From Candidatus Peregrinibacteria bacterium (GTDB lineage: Bacteria; Patescibacteriota; Gracilibacteria; UBA1369; LOWO2-01-FULL-3), in contig SLNK01000015.1 of NCBI GenBank assembly GCA_007133095.1, forward strand, positions 1-16,347: a stretch of 16,347 nt of DNA. Direction: 5' to 3'. Below, piece after piece: positions 1 through 6,620 of this stretch. A model generated the notes under the pieces. The model made no database searches. It was not told where the DNA came from and saw only the letters and a program-made list of their open reading frames with translations. The position numbers and the translations under genes are program-made. Each line of letters starts with the position of its first letter. Positions within the stretch are counted from its first letter, which is position 1.

Positions 1-858
1 ACGCTGATGCAACGGCACGGGCGCAATTATGTTTTTGAGGGAGTCAAGGATGGGGCCGGGAATTTCTTCTGGGACGCGGACATTGTTCACGCGAATCTGG
101 AAGGGCCGATTCTGGGTTCCGGAATTTCCGGGGGGACTTCCATGGTTTTCGCTTTTCATGAAGATGTTGCGCCGTTTTTGAAGGAGAGCGGGTTTGATGT
201 TTTGAGCATCGCGAATAATCATTCTTTGGACCGGGGCTGGCCGGGCAGGGATAATACAATTCGGGTTTTGGAGGAAGCGGGAGTGGGTTGGTGCGGACAT
301 CCAACGGAAGCGGCTCCGGAAAGTGTTTATTACGGAAAGGTTGACGCAAAATTCGCGTTTGTTTGTTTTCAGGATGTTAGTCATCGGTTGAACAGGGAGG
401 TGGCGTTGGACTTGATTAAATCTGTGGCGGAGGATGTGGATTTCTTGATTGTGTCGGTGCATTGGGGACATGAGTATCGTCATAGTCCGGATGTTCGTTT
501 GCAAGTTGAGCCCGGGCGGGCGTTTGTGGATGCGGGGGCGGATTTGGTGATTGGGCATCATCCGCATGTTGTTCAGACTTTTGAAATTTATAAAGACCGA
601 TTCATTTTTTATTCTCTGGGGAATTTTGTTTTTGATCAGTATTGGTCTCAGGCGACGCAGGAAGGCTTGGCGATTGGAGTTGTTTTGCGGGAGGAGGAAA
701 CCGTTGTCCATCTGTTCCCGATGAAAAGCGAAACTTCAAAATCCCGTTTGATGGAAGGCGAGGAGCGCGACAGGTGGATTGAAAAATTCTTGGGCTACGG
801 CGATTACGATGAAGAAACAAAGGCCATGGTGCGGGCGGGGGTTGTGACATCAGATTGA
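1..858 (+). CDS. CapA-family (PGA_cap) metallophosphatase-like protein, 5'-partial
   Basis: This is the C-terminal part of a CapA/PgsA-type protein of the calcineurin-like metallophosphoesterase superfamily, usually linked to poly-gamma-glutamate or other surface-polymer metabolism. The frame is open to the first base and the first visible Met (nt 7) is not the start: the family's N-terminal block with a GD...L metal motif should lie upstream of the window. Numbered from that Met, I see NLEGPI (30-35), SIANNHSLDRG (67-77), HWGHEY (152-157), GHHPHVVQ (183-190) and FYSLGNFVFDQ (201-211), all classic CapA blocks carrying metal or active-site Asn and His residues. The protein ends with TGA. The next gene starts 31 bases downstream, and its -35 box overlaps this stop codon. 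Family assignment is secure; the substrate is unknown, and no capsule genes are visible nearby. Confidence 0.88.
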   Translation, partial: TLMQRHGRNYVFEGVKDGAGNFFWDADIVHANLEGPILGSGISGGTSMVFAFHEDVAPFLKESGFDVLSIANNHSLDRGWPGRDNTIRVLEEAGVGWCGHPTEAAPESVYYGKVDAKFAFVCFQDVSHRLNREVALDLIKSVAEDVDFLIVSVHWGHEYRHSPDVRLQVEPGRAFVDAGADLVIGHHPHVVQTFEIYKDRFIFYSLGNFVFDQYWSQATQEGLAIGVVLREEETVVHLFPMKSETSKSRLMEGEERDRWIEKFLGYGDYDEETKAMVRAGVVTSD

Positions 859-889
859 AAATTTTGTTCTTTTCTGGTAGAATTGTGGC
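855..889 (+). promoter_or_regulatory. Sigma70-type promoter for the beta-CASP RNase, leaderless geometry
   Basis: TTGAAA (855-860), a 17-base spacer and TAGAAT (878-883), preceded by TCTGG, which gives an extended -10. The ATG at 890 is only 6 bases past the -10, so transcription should begin at or next to the start codon. There is no Shine-Dalgarno sequence. The -35 box contains the TGA stop of the upstream gene. This is inferred from sequence only. Confidence 0.6.
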
Positions 890-2296
890 ATGAAAATACA
901 GTTTGCGGGTGCGGCCGGAGAAGTTACCGGCTCCAAGCATGTCGTCACGTTCAACAATAAAAAAATCCTTCTGGATTGCGGGATGTTTCAGGGGCACAGA
1001 AAGGACGAGTTCACTAAGAACAAGGAGTTTCCGTTTGATCCGAAGGAAATTGACAGCGTTATTTTGTCACATGCGCATATTGATCACAGCGGTATTTTGC
1101 CTCTTCTGGTAAAAGAAGGCTTTAACGGCCCGATTTATTGCACCCACGCAACACGGGATCTTTGCAACTACATGCTTGCGGATAGCGCTTACATACAAGA
1201 ACGAGAGTATGAATATTTAAAAAAGAAAGCGGAAAAAAAGAAGGGATTGGAAGCTCCGGAACCTCTTTATACTTTTGCGGACGCGGAAAAAGCTTTGACT
1301 CTTCTGCATGCGGTCAGCTACGAACAGAGCTTTGTGGTTGAAGACGGAATTGTGGCGTCTTTTTATGATGCCGGACATATTTTGGGATCGTCCTTGATTC
1401 ATCTTATTTTGTACGATAAAAAAACGAAGAAACGTAAACGGCTTTGCTTCACGGGTGATCTTGGGCGAAGAGGTTTGCCTATTTTGAGGGACCCTCAACC
1501 GATTCCCCCCACGGACATATTGATAACAGAGGCAACTTATGGGAATCGTTTACATGCGGCTTTGCAAACTGTTGACGAAGATTTGGCGGTTATCGTCAAT
1601 AAAGTGTGTGAAGCGGGCGGGAAACTTATAATTCCCGCTTTTGCGCTGGAGCGTACGCAAGAAGTTGTTTATCACTTGAATATTTTGAATAAGAATAAAA
1701 AGATTCCTCCTGTTCCGGTTTATGTGGACAGCCCTTTGGCCGGTAACGTAACTGAGGTTTTTAGAGGCCATCCCGAATGTTTTGATAAAGAAACTTATAA
1801 AGAATTCATCCAGCACGGAGATAATCCCTTCGGGTTTAGCGATCTCACTTATACAAGAAGCGTGGATGAGTCAAAAGCCCTGAACGAGAGGTCCGGTCCC
1901 ATGATTATAATTTCCGCGTCCGGCATGTGTGAGCATGGAAGGATTTTGCATCATTTGAAGAACAATCTCGAAGACAGGCGAAACGCCGTTTTGATTGTGG
2001 GATATCAGGCGGCGAACACTTTGGGGAGAAAGCTTGTTGACGGAGCAAAATCTGTGAATATTCTTGGAGACTCATATAAGGTCAAGGCCGGCGTTTATGT
2101 TATGGACGCGTTTTCCGGACACGCTGACAGAAGTGATTTATTGGATTACATAGGCCGTATCAAAGACCTTAAAAAAATCTTTTTGGTTCACGGCGAAGAG
2201 AAACAGTTGAGTTCTTTCAAGAAGGCTTTGGCGCATAACGGGCATGATGATGTCCATATCCCTTCGCATGGAGAAGAAGTAGAAATTGATCTCTAG
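890..2296 (+). CDS. Metallo-beta-lactamase/beta-CASP ribonuclease (CPSF/Ysh1-like)
   Basis: A 468-residue two-domain RNase of the beta-CASP group (metallo-beta-lactamase fold, beta-CASP and RMMBL domains), predicted to be a cytoplasmic zinc-dependent RNA endo- or exonuclease. Visible motifs in order: HAHIDH (61-66), AGH with His163, FTGD with Asp190 (metal ligands); TEATYGNR (213-220) as motif A; SASGMCEHGR (342-351) as motif B; FSGHAD (409-413) as motif C; and a terminal VHGE (433-436). All catalytic positions appear intact. The length fits the bacterial 'MBL fold, RNA specificity domain' proteins better than RNase J, which is longer. The ATG is chosen because it lies 6 bases after a good -10 box and begins a canonical MKIQFAGAAGEVTGS strand. 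It converges with YibE/F, with 4 bases between the stops. The RNA target is unknown. Confidence 0.92.
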   Translation: MKIQFAGAAGEVTGSKHVVTFNNKKILLDCGMFQGHRKDEFTKNKEFPFDPKEIDSVILSHAHIDHSGILPLLVKEGFNGPIYCTHATRDLCNYMLADSAYIQEREYEYLKKKAEKKKGLEAPEPLYTFADAEKALTLLHAVSYEQSFVVEDGIVASFYDAGHILGSSLIHLILYDKKTKKRKRLCFTGDLGRRGLPILRDPQPIPPTDILITEATYGNRLHAALQTVDEDLAVIVNKVCEAGGKLIIPAFALERTQEVVYHLNILNKNKKIPPVPVYVDSPLAGNVTEVFRGHPECFDKETYKEFIQHGDNPFGFSDLTYTRSVDESKALNERSGPMIIISASGMCEHGRILHHLKNNLEDRRNAVLIVGYQAANTLGRKLVDGAKSVNILGDSYKVKAGVYVMDAFSGHADRSDLLDYIGRIKDLKKIFLVHGEEKQLSSFKKALAHNGHDDVHIPSHGEEVEIDL

Positions 2297-2300
2297 GCAA

Positions 2301-3416
2301 TCAATATTTTTCCTTCCTTATAATCGCGGCGGCCAGCAGGGTTGTTATCGGAACGGCGAGTACAAGCCCGATACTTCCGACGAAAGTCCTTATTATTTCT
2401 TCCGTCAAAAATTCATAGTTTATGACTTCCATGAACCATTTTGATCGATCCAGAAAAACCAGAAGCAACGGCAGGGAAACACCCGTGTAAACCAGTATTA
2501 ATGTATTTACCATTGAAGCGATGTGGTCACGGCCGATTTTCATGGCACGGAAGTAAAGCTCTCCGAAGGATATTTTGCTTTTTACCTGTTTCAGTTCCTG
2601 TACGATTGATGCTTGCGAAATCGTTATATCGTTCATTATTCCTAAAACGCTGATTATCAATCCCGCCAATACCAGTCCTCTGAAATCTATCCTTTGAGCG
2701 GTTTCAAAACTTAAATAAGACGCTTCCGCGGACGCCAAGCCCGTGAGGTTCGCCCATCCCGCGAAAAGTGTCGCTAAAATCCCGGTAATTATCAGCGTAA
2801 TTATTGTTGAAATGACCGCGACGGATGTTTTTCTTTCGAATCCGTGGGAGGAATAGAAAATTATGGGAATTATAAAAATTGATCCGATTATTGCGGTTGT
2901 TACCGGTGGCGCGCCGCTTAGTATTTGTGGAAGAACGAATTTGAAAAGTACGATGAAAGAGAGTCCCAGCCCTATCAAAGATCCAATCCCCTGCCACGAA
3001 GCGACAAGCACCACAATCGCGATAAAAAACGCCAAGAGCCAGAAGATAGCGGAACTTCTGTCGTATTCCGTTATGTAAAAATATTCCTGGTCCTCTGTCG
3101 TTATCAAGTAAGCGATCATGACTTTGTCCCGAACTTCAAAAACTCTCGGCTCCACAACCAGAGATTCGTCATTTTCTATGATCAGTTTTTCCCCTTCCAG
3201 CGGGCCTTTTGTTATTTCCACTTCCACTATCTGCATGGCTTCGCGCTCTTCCAGAATCTCCGTTATTGTCCCCATCATAATTTTCGCGTCACCCGTTTCC
3301 GGGCGGGGATGCTGTTGTGAATACGGATCAATCCAAATGAAAATCGCGGCCGCAAGGATTACCAGCGGAAAGAAAAGCAAGCGCACTGATTTCTTTTTGT
3401 TTTTCAGTTCTTTCAT
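2301..3416 (-). CDS. YibE/F-family multipass membrane protein
   Basis: A 371-residue integral membrane protein of the YibE/F-like family, whose biochemical role is poorly defined. An N-terminal membrane segment (about 11-29) is followed by a beta-rich extracytoplasmic domain (about 40-118) and then about seven more helices (near 121-140, 143-162, 172-189, 197-219, 247-264, 301-322 and 343-366). Family signatures are GxxLSFIVLFKFVLP (150-163), SSHGFERKTSVA (189-200), LGIMNDITISQASIVQEL (258-275), and IGRDHIASMVNTLILVYTGVSLPLLL (294-319, read in two parts). The conserved Asp263, Asp297 and Asn304 are present. Nothing nearby suggests a partner. It converges with the RNase gene, and its promoter borders the inverted-repeat element at 3449-3677, which seems to supply the -35 hexamer. 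No Shine-Dalgarno sequence precedes the ATG. Confidence 0.88.
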   Translation of the reverse strand: MKELKNKKKSVRLLFFPLVILAAAIFIWIDPYSQQHPRPETGDAKIMMGTITEILEEREAMQIVEVEITKGPLEGEKLIIENDESLVVEPRVFEVRDKVMIAYLITTEDQEYFYITEYDRSSAIFWLLAFFIAIVVLVASWQGIGSLIGLGLSFIVLFKFVLPQILSGAPPVTTAIIGSIFIIPIIFYSSHGFERKTSVAVISTIITLIITGILATLFAGWANLTGLASAEASYLSFETAQRIDFRGLVLAGLIISVLGIMNDITISQASIVQELKQVKSKISFGELYFRAMKIGRDHIASMVNTLILVYTGVSLPLLLVFLDRSKWFMEVINYEFLTEEIIRTFVGSIGLVLAVPITTLLAAAIIRKEKY

Positions 3417-3454
3417 ATCGGTGCGATTGTAGCTTTTTTGAGGGGTCGCGTCAA
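3417..3454 (-). promoter_or_regulatory. Promoter of the YibE/F gene; -35 box lies in the inverted repeat
   Basis: Read on the minus strand: TTGACG (3454-3449), exactly 17 bases, then TACAAT (3431-3426), with the ATG at 3416 nine bases later. The -35 hexamer is the outermost six bases of the left terminal inverted repeat of the element at 3449-3677. The spacing and both hexamers fit sigma70 well. The predicted transcript has little or no 5' leader. Confidence 0.6.
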
Positions 3455-3538
3455 AACGGGGTCAGGCACCCTTTTTTTATCGTGGACAGGGATGTGGGAG
3501 GTGAATGATTTTCTGAAGAGCCCTTCAAAGGAAACAGA

Positions 3539-3558
3539 GCGAGCCACATGTGGCTCGC
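3539..3558. repeat. Perfect 20-bp palindrome inside the inverted-repeat element
   Basis: GCGAGCCACATGTGGCTCGC reads the same on both strands. It is GC-rich and lies in the middle of the non-coding gap, next to a second stem-loop. It is part of the folded core of the element at 3449-3677. Confidence 0.85.
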
Positions 3559-3560
3559 GT

Positions 3561-3593
3561 CCCCTGGAACCCGCCTTTGGCGGGTGAAAGGGG
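3561..3593. repeat. Stem-loop with internal loop inside the inverted-repeat element
   Basis: CCCCT (3561-3565) pairs with AGGGG (3589-3593), and ACCCGCC (3569-3575) pairs with GGCGGGT (3579-3585) around a TTT loop. The two stems are separated by a 3x3 internal loop. This is a REP-like extragenic palindrome. No T-run follows on either strand, so I do not call it a terminator. Confidence 0.75.
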
Positions 3594-3712
3594 GCTGTGC
3601 TCCGGCTCAAAGAAAATTATGCACCTCCCGCGTCCCCGTGGAGTTCACTAAAAATTGTACCTGCCCCCGTTTTGACGGCTTTGGGTAGCTATTTTCTTAA
3701 TGTCAAAAAAGA

Positions 3713-3723
3713 TACCTGCCCCC
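3713..3723 (+). repeat. Third, degenerate copy of the element's end sequence
   Basis: TACCTGCCCCC at 3713-3723 repeats 3658-3668 exactly, and a GTCAAAA lies just upstream at 3702. It lies outside the 229-bp element and before the ROK gene, which suggests a decayed second end or a nested remnant. Confidence 0.5.
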
Positions 3724-3748
3724 ATTTTTTTGTGATAGACTGGGGGCG

Positions 3749-4714
3749 ATGGCGAAAGTTCTTGGAATAGATTTGGGGGGGACTAAGATTAAAGCGGTGC
3801 TTTATGAGTTTGGTTGTGCGCCGGGTGGTGGTGCGGATAGCGACTGTTGCTCGGAGTTTGGAGTGGGAGCGGGCGCGCCGAGCGGGAGCGAGGCGCGGTG
3901 TGAATTTAAAATTCTGAGGTTGGAAAAAATAAACACCGGAGCCGGGAGAGGCCTGCCGGTAGTTTATGAAGATTTGCTCACCTTGGTGAAGAGTTTTTTG
4001 CATGAAGGAATCAGCGCGGTCGGAATCGGCGTGCCCGGACCTGTTCCTTCTAACGGAATCCCTCTAAAAATGCCGAATATACCGGATTCGGAAAATTTTG
4101 ATATCGCCGGAAAATTGGAGCGGGACACAAAATTGCCGGTTTCCGTCACAAACGATGTGAATTGCTTTCTGATTGCGGAGAAAGTTTTTGGAGAAGGAAA
4201 AAATTACAAGGATTTACTTGGAATAACGATGGGAACCGGCATCGGTGGCGCGATTATTATAAACAACGAGTTGGTCAAAAGCAGAGACGGAGTCGCCGGA
4301 GAATTTGGGCATATGATTTTGGATAAACAGAACAACTTGAGTTTGGAAAATTTGTGCTCCGGCACCGCGATAGCGCGAAGATTCAGAGAAACTTCCGGAA
4401 AATCTTTTTGCGCCAGAGAAATTCATGATATGGCAATCAATAAAAACCCCGATGCTTTGGAATTTTATCGGCAGATTGGGCATGACTTTGGTATAGGGAT
4501 TTTAAATCTTATCCTATGCTTCAATCCCGAGTTCATCGTCTTGGGAGGGGCCACTTCACGGGCATTTCCTTTTATGGAAGAATCCATGAGAAAAGTTCTG
4601 GATGAACAAGGCTTTGAGCAGTCAAACAAAATAAAAATAGTGAGGACAAAGATTTCCGGCGCGGGGACTTTGGGCGCGGCCTATTTGGCCCTTCGCCTTC
4701 CTTTTTCTATGTAA
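3749..4714 (+). CDS. ROK-family sugar kinase (glucokinase-like) with low-complexity insertion
   Basis: A 321-residue ROK protein, probably a cytoplasmic ATP-dependent glucokinase or related hexokinase. Landmarks: ATP phosphate loop GIDLGGTKI (6-14), VGIGVPGPV (91-99), TNDVN with catalytic Asp136 (134-138), ITMGTGIGGA (159-168) and EFGHM (185-189) with substrate-binding Glu and His. Two oddities. Residues about 19-52 are an extra Gly/Ala/Ser/Cys-rich stretch encoded by DNA far richer in GC than its surroundings, in the first beta-strand region. The zinc motif CxCGxxGCxE expected after EFGHM is missing: only LENLCSG (199-205) remains, so the Glu is kept but the Cys set is gone. It is not a ROK repressor, as no helix-turn-helix domain is present. 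A weak -10 (TAGACT, 3736-3741) lies 7 bases before the ATG. It overlaps the GH15 gene tail-to-tail by 34 bases. Confidence 0.88.
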   Translation: MAKVLGIDLGGTKIKAVLYEFGCAPGGGADSDCCSEFGVGAGAPSGSEARCEFKILRLEKINTGAGRGLPVVYEDLLTLVKSFLHEGISAVGIGVPGPVPSNGIPLKMPNIPDSENFDIAGKLERDTKLPVSVTNDVNCFLIAEKVFGEGKNYKDLLGITMGTGIGGAIIINNELVKSRDGVAGEFGHMILDKQNNLSLENLCSGTAIARRFRETSGKSFCAREIHDMAINKNPDALEFYRQIGHDFGIGILNLILCFNPEFIVLGGATSRAFPFMEESMRKVLDEQGFEQSNKIKIVRTKISGAGTLGAAYLALRLPFSM

Positions 4715-6501
4715 CGCAAGCAGGCGATATACCCCAAATGTGAGAAAGCCTGAGGGAAATTCCCAAGATATTCTCCGGTTTTTGCGTCTATTTCTTCCGG
4801 CAATAGCCCGCTTTCATCAAAATATTTCTCCAGTTTTTGAAGGTGGCTTTCCGCTATTTCCAATTCCCCTATTTCAGACATCGCGGATATCATCCAGAAA
4901 CTGCAAAGCAGAAAGGCTCCTTCACTTCCTTTCATCCCGTCATCATTTTTATATCGATATATAAAAACATCGTTATCGGCCAGTTCCTTGTAAGCGTTTT
5001 TTACAACTTCTTTTGTTCTGGGATCGTTCCTGTTCAAAAATTGGAGCAAAACAAAAAGGAAAGTAGTCGCGTCCTGCGCATCGGTTTCCGTGTGCTGTCT
5101 GAAGATTTTCCTCCTTTCGTCATAGCAGTTTTCCCAAGTCCAATCATAAATTTCTTTCTCCAGTTTTTCATAGTGCTCAACTTGTTCTTCAGTGAGGCTC
5201 AATCTTTCTTTCATCCTTAGCAGGCGATTTATTCCCATCCAAGACACAACTTTGCTGTATGTGTAGTGATTAAATCCTTCCCGCACTTCCCAAATTCCGT
5301 GGTCCTTGCTCTTCCAATGTTTTTCGATTTTTTCCGCGAGTGTGAGGATCAAACTTTTGTTTATTTCCGAATCCAACGAATCATGCTTGGTCGCGAAGTA
5401 GTAAGCGTCTATAAGCCCTCCGTACACATCCAGCTGGAATTGATCTTTTGCTTCATTCCCGATTCTTACCGGGTATGAATTTCTGTAACCCTCCAAATGT
5501 TCCAGCGTGTGTTCTTCCGGAACCGGTTTCCCCTCGATTGTATATAACAGCTTTATCGCATGGTGTTGGTCTTCGCATTCTTCCGCGCATCTTTCAATAT
5601 ACTCAAAGAATTTTTGAGCCTCCTCTTTGTATCCCAATAAGTAAAGTCCGTATAAAATGAAGGTCCCGTCCCTAATCCAAGTAAAGCGATAGTCCCAGTT
5701 TCTTTCTCCTCCCATTACTTCCGGCAGAGAAGTTGTGGGCGCGGCTATAAGAGCTCCCGTGGGTTGAAATTGCATTAATTTCAGGGTGATTGCCGATCTT
5801 GTGAGTTTGCCGGTTTCCACGCTTCCGGAAGTGACGCCCTTAAAGTCTCCTTTTTTAAGCCACTGCTCCCAAAATTCTTCTGTTGTTTTTTCAAAATCTT
5901 CGCCGTTTTTGTAGCAGGATTTTCTGTCCACGCAATATTCCAAAAGAACGCGTTTTTCCTCTCCTTCCTCCAAATTGAATGTTATCGTTTTTAAGTCCTC
6001 CGAAACCTCCGATCCTTCCGGTAAATGCAGTGTTACGTGATTATCCGTTTCATCCTCGTCAAAAGTTATTTTATTTTCTCCTTCCATGCGCATTTCCACG
6101 ATATTTTTTCCGAAGTTTGGTTTGGGATTGAAATGTAATTTTATTTTATGTGAACCCTTTGGAGATTTGAATTTTCTGATCAAAAAGTGTCCGTGTTTTA
6201 TCTTCCCGTTCCCCGGCACCATAAAATCACTGAGCGTAAATTCCTTTTCTTCTTCGTTCTCCCCTTTTGTGCGGAAAGAAAAGTCCACAATTGCCGTGTT
6301 TTCCCTATACTGCGCTTTACTTTTGTACCCCTCCGCGATTATGCCAAACTCTCCCCCCTCTTTTCCCATCAGTGAGGCGAAAAGCGCCTGAGAATCAAAG
6401 TTGGGCCAGCACAGCCATTGGATTGAGGCTTTTTTTGAGACCAAAGCCGCGGAATGAAGATCCCCGATCAAAAAATAATCTTTTATGGGCAGTTGTTCCA
6501 T
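4681..6501 (-). CDS. GH15 glycoside hydrolase (glucoamylase/trehalase type), cytoplasmic
   Basis: A 606-residue inverting alpha-glucosidase of family GH15, which releases glucose from alpha-glucans or trehalose. The N-terminal beta-sandwich begins with the typical IGDLHSAALVS...WLCWPNFDS (12-37) and runs to about 215. The (alpha/alpha)6 catalytic domain follows, with TTSLPEVMGGERNWDYRFTW (256-275) and IRD (276-278), HGIWEVRE (401-408; Glu405 is the likely general acid) and GLLPEE (565-570; likely base region), then GNFPQAFSH (580-588). No signal peptide is present, so a storage glucan, an imported oligosaccharide or trehalose inside the cell is the likely substrate; sequence alone does not decide between glucoamylase, glucodextranase and trehalase. 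Glucose from this enzyme could feed the neighbouring ROK kinase. The start lies 8 bases from a TATATT -10 box in a divergent promoter region. Confidence 0.92.
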   Translation of the reverse strand: MEQLPIKDYFLIGDLHSAALVSKKASIQWLCWPNFDSQALFASLMGKEGGEFGIIAEGYKSKAQYRENTAIVDFSFRTKGENEEEKEFTLSDFMVPGNGKIKHGHFLIRKFKSPKGSHKIKLHFNPKPNFGKNIVEMRMEGENKITFDEDETDNHVTLHLPEGSEVSEDLKTITFNLEEGEEKRVLLEYCVDRKSCYKNGEDFEKTTEEFWEQWLKKGDFKGVTSGSVETGKLTRSAITLKLMQFQPTGALIAAPTTSLPEVMGGERNWDYRFTWIRDGTFILYGLYLLGYKEEAQKFFEYIERCAEECEDQHHAIKLLYTIEGKPVPEEHTLEHLEGYRNSYPVRIGNEAKDQFQLDVYGGLIDAYYFATKHDSLDSEINKSLILTLAEKIEKHWKSKDHGIWEVREGFNHYTYSKVVSWMGINRLLRMKERLSLTEEQVEHYEKLEKEIYDWTWENCYDERRKIFRQHTETDAQDATTFLFVLLQFLNRNDPRTKEVVKNAYKELADNDVFIYRYKNDDGMKGSEGAFLLCSFWMISAMSEIGELEIAESHLQKLEKYFDESGLLPEEIDAKTGEYLGNFPQAFSHLGYIACLRYIEKGRRRAK

Positions 6502-6560
6502 CGCGAATCAATATACCAGTAAATCTCTTACTGTTTAAGAGAAAATGTGGTATAATTTGT
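6502..6560. promoter_or_regulatory. Overlapping divergent promoters with a central palindrome
   Basis: Minus strand: TATATT (6515-6510) after CTGG, 8 bases before the GH15 ATG. Plus strand: TATAAT (6551-6556) after TGTGG, serving 6561/6617. Both are extended -10 types with weak -35 hexamers that overlap near 6528-6538. Between them lies a 7-bp inverted repeat, TCTCTTA (6524-6530) and TAAGAGA (6536-6542) with a 5-base centre, placed where one repressor could block both promoters. The regulator is unknown. Confidence 0.55.
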
Positions 6561-6620
6561 ATGAGTTGTCAAGTCCTCGCTTCGGATTATCGCAAAACAA
6601 AAACAAAAAAACATTTATGA
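6561..6620 (+). CDS. Possible leaderless 19-residue leader peptide coupled to the downstream gene
   Basis: An ATG 5 bases after the TATAAT box opens a 19-codon frame (MSCQVLASDY, then a basic KTKTKK tail) that ends with TGA at 6618-6620. That stop shares bases with the next start codon (ATGA at 6617-6620), the standard arrangement for translational coupling. No Shine-Dalgarno sequence precedes the downstream gene, only an A-rich stretch. The peptide is not recognised and could be incidental. Confidence 0.35.
   Translation: MSCQVLASDYRKTKTKKHL

Larger units (their letters stand above)
3449..3677. mobile_element. MITE/REP-like 229-bp inverted-repeat element without a transposase
   Basis: The ends form a 21-bp inverted repeat, 3449-3469 against 3657-3677, matching at 19 positions; the shared core is CGTCAAAACGGGG followed by CAGG. 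Inside is a second inverted repeat, 3489-3514 against 3611-3636, matching at 22 of 26 positions. Three of its four differences would be G-U pairs in a plus-strand RNA. The centre has a 20-bp perfect palindrome (3539-3558) and a stem-loop with an internal loop (3561-3593). No credible ORF lies inside. From general knowledge, GGGGTCAGGCACC-type ends with dense palindromes resemble sequences flanking IS200/REP-associated Y1 transposases, so I infer a non-autonomous derivative or REP-type element. Mobility is not shown, and no target-site duplication is evident. Confidence 0.6.

Noticed and set aside
3413..3610. 65-codon minus-strand frame across the inverted-repeat element
   Set aside because: Its composition follows the palindromes, it matches no transposase motif and it has no start signal.
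6545..6616. Upstream in-frame start for the small membrane protein
   Set aside because: The TATAAT box (6551-6556) would lie inside the coding sequence, and the added residues look untranslated; 6617 fits better.
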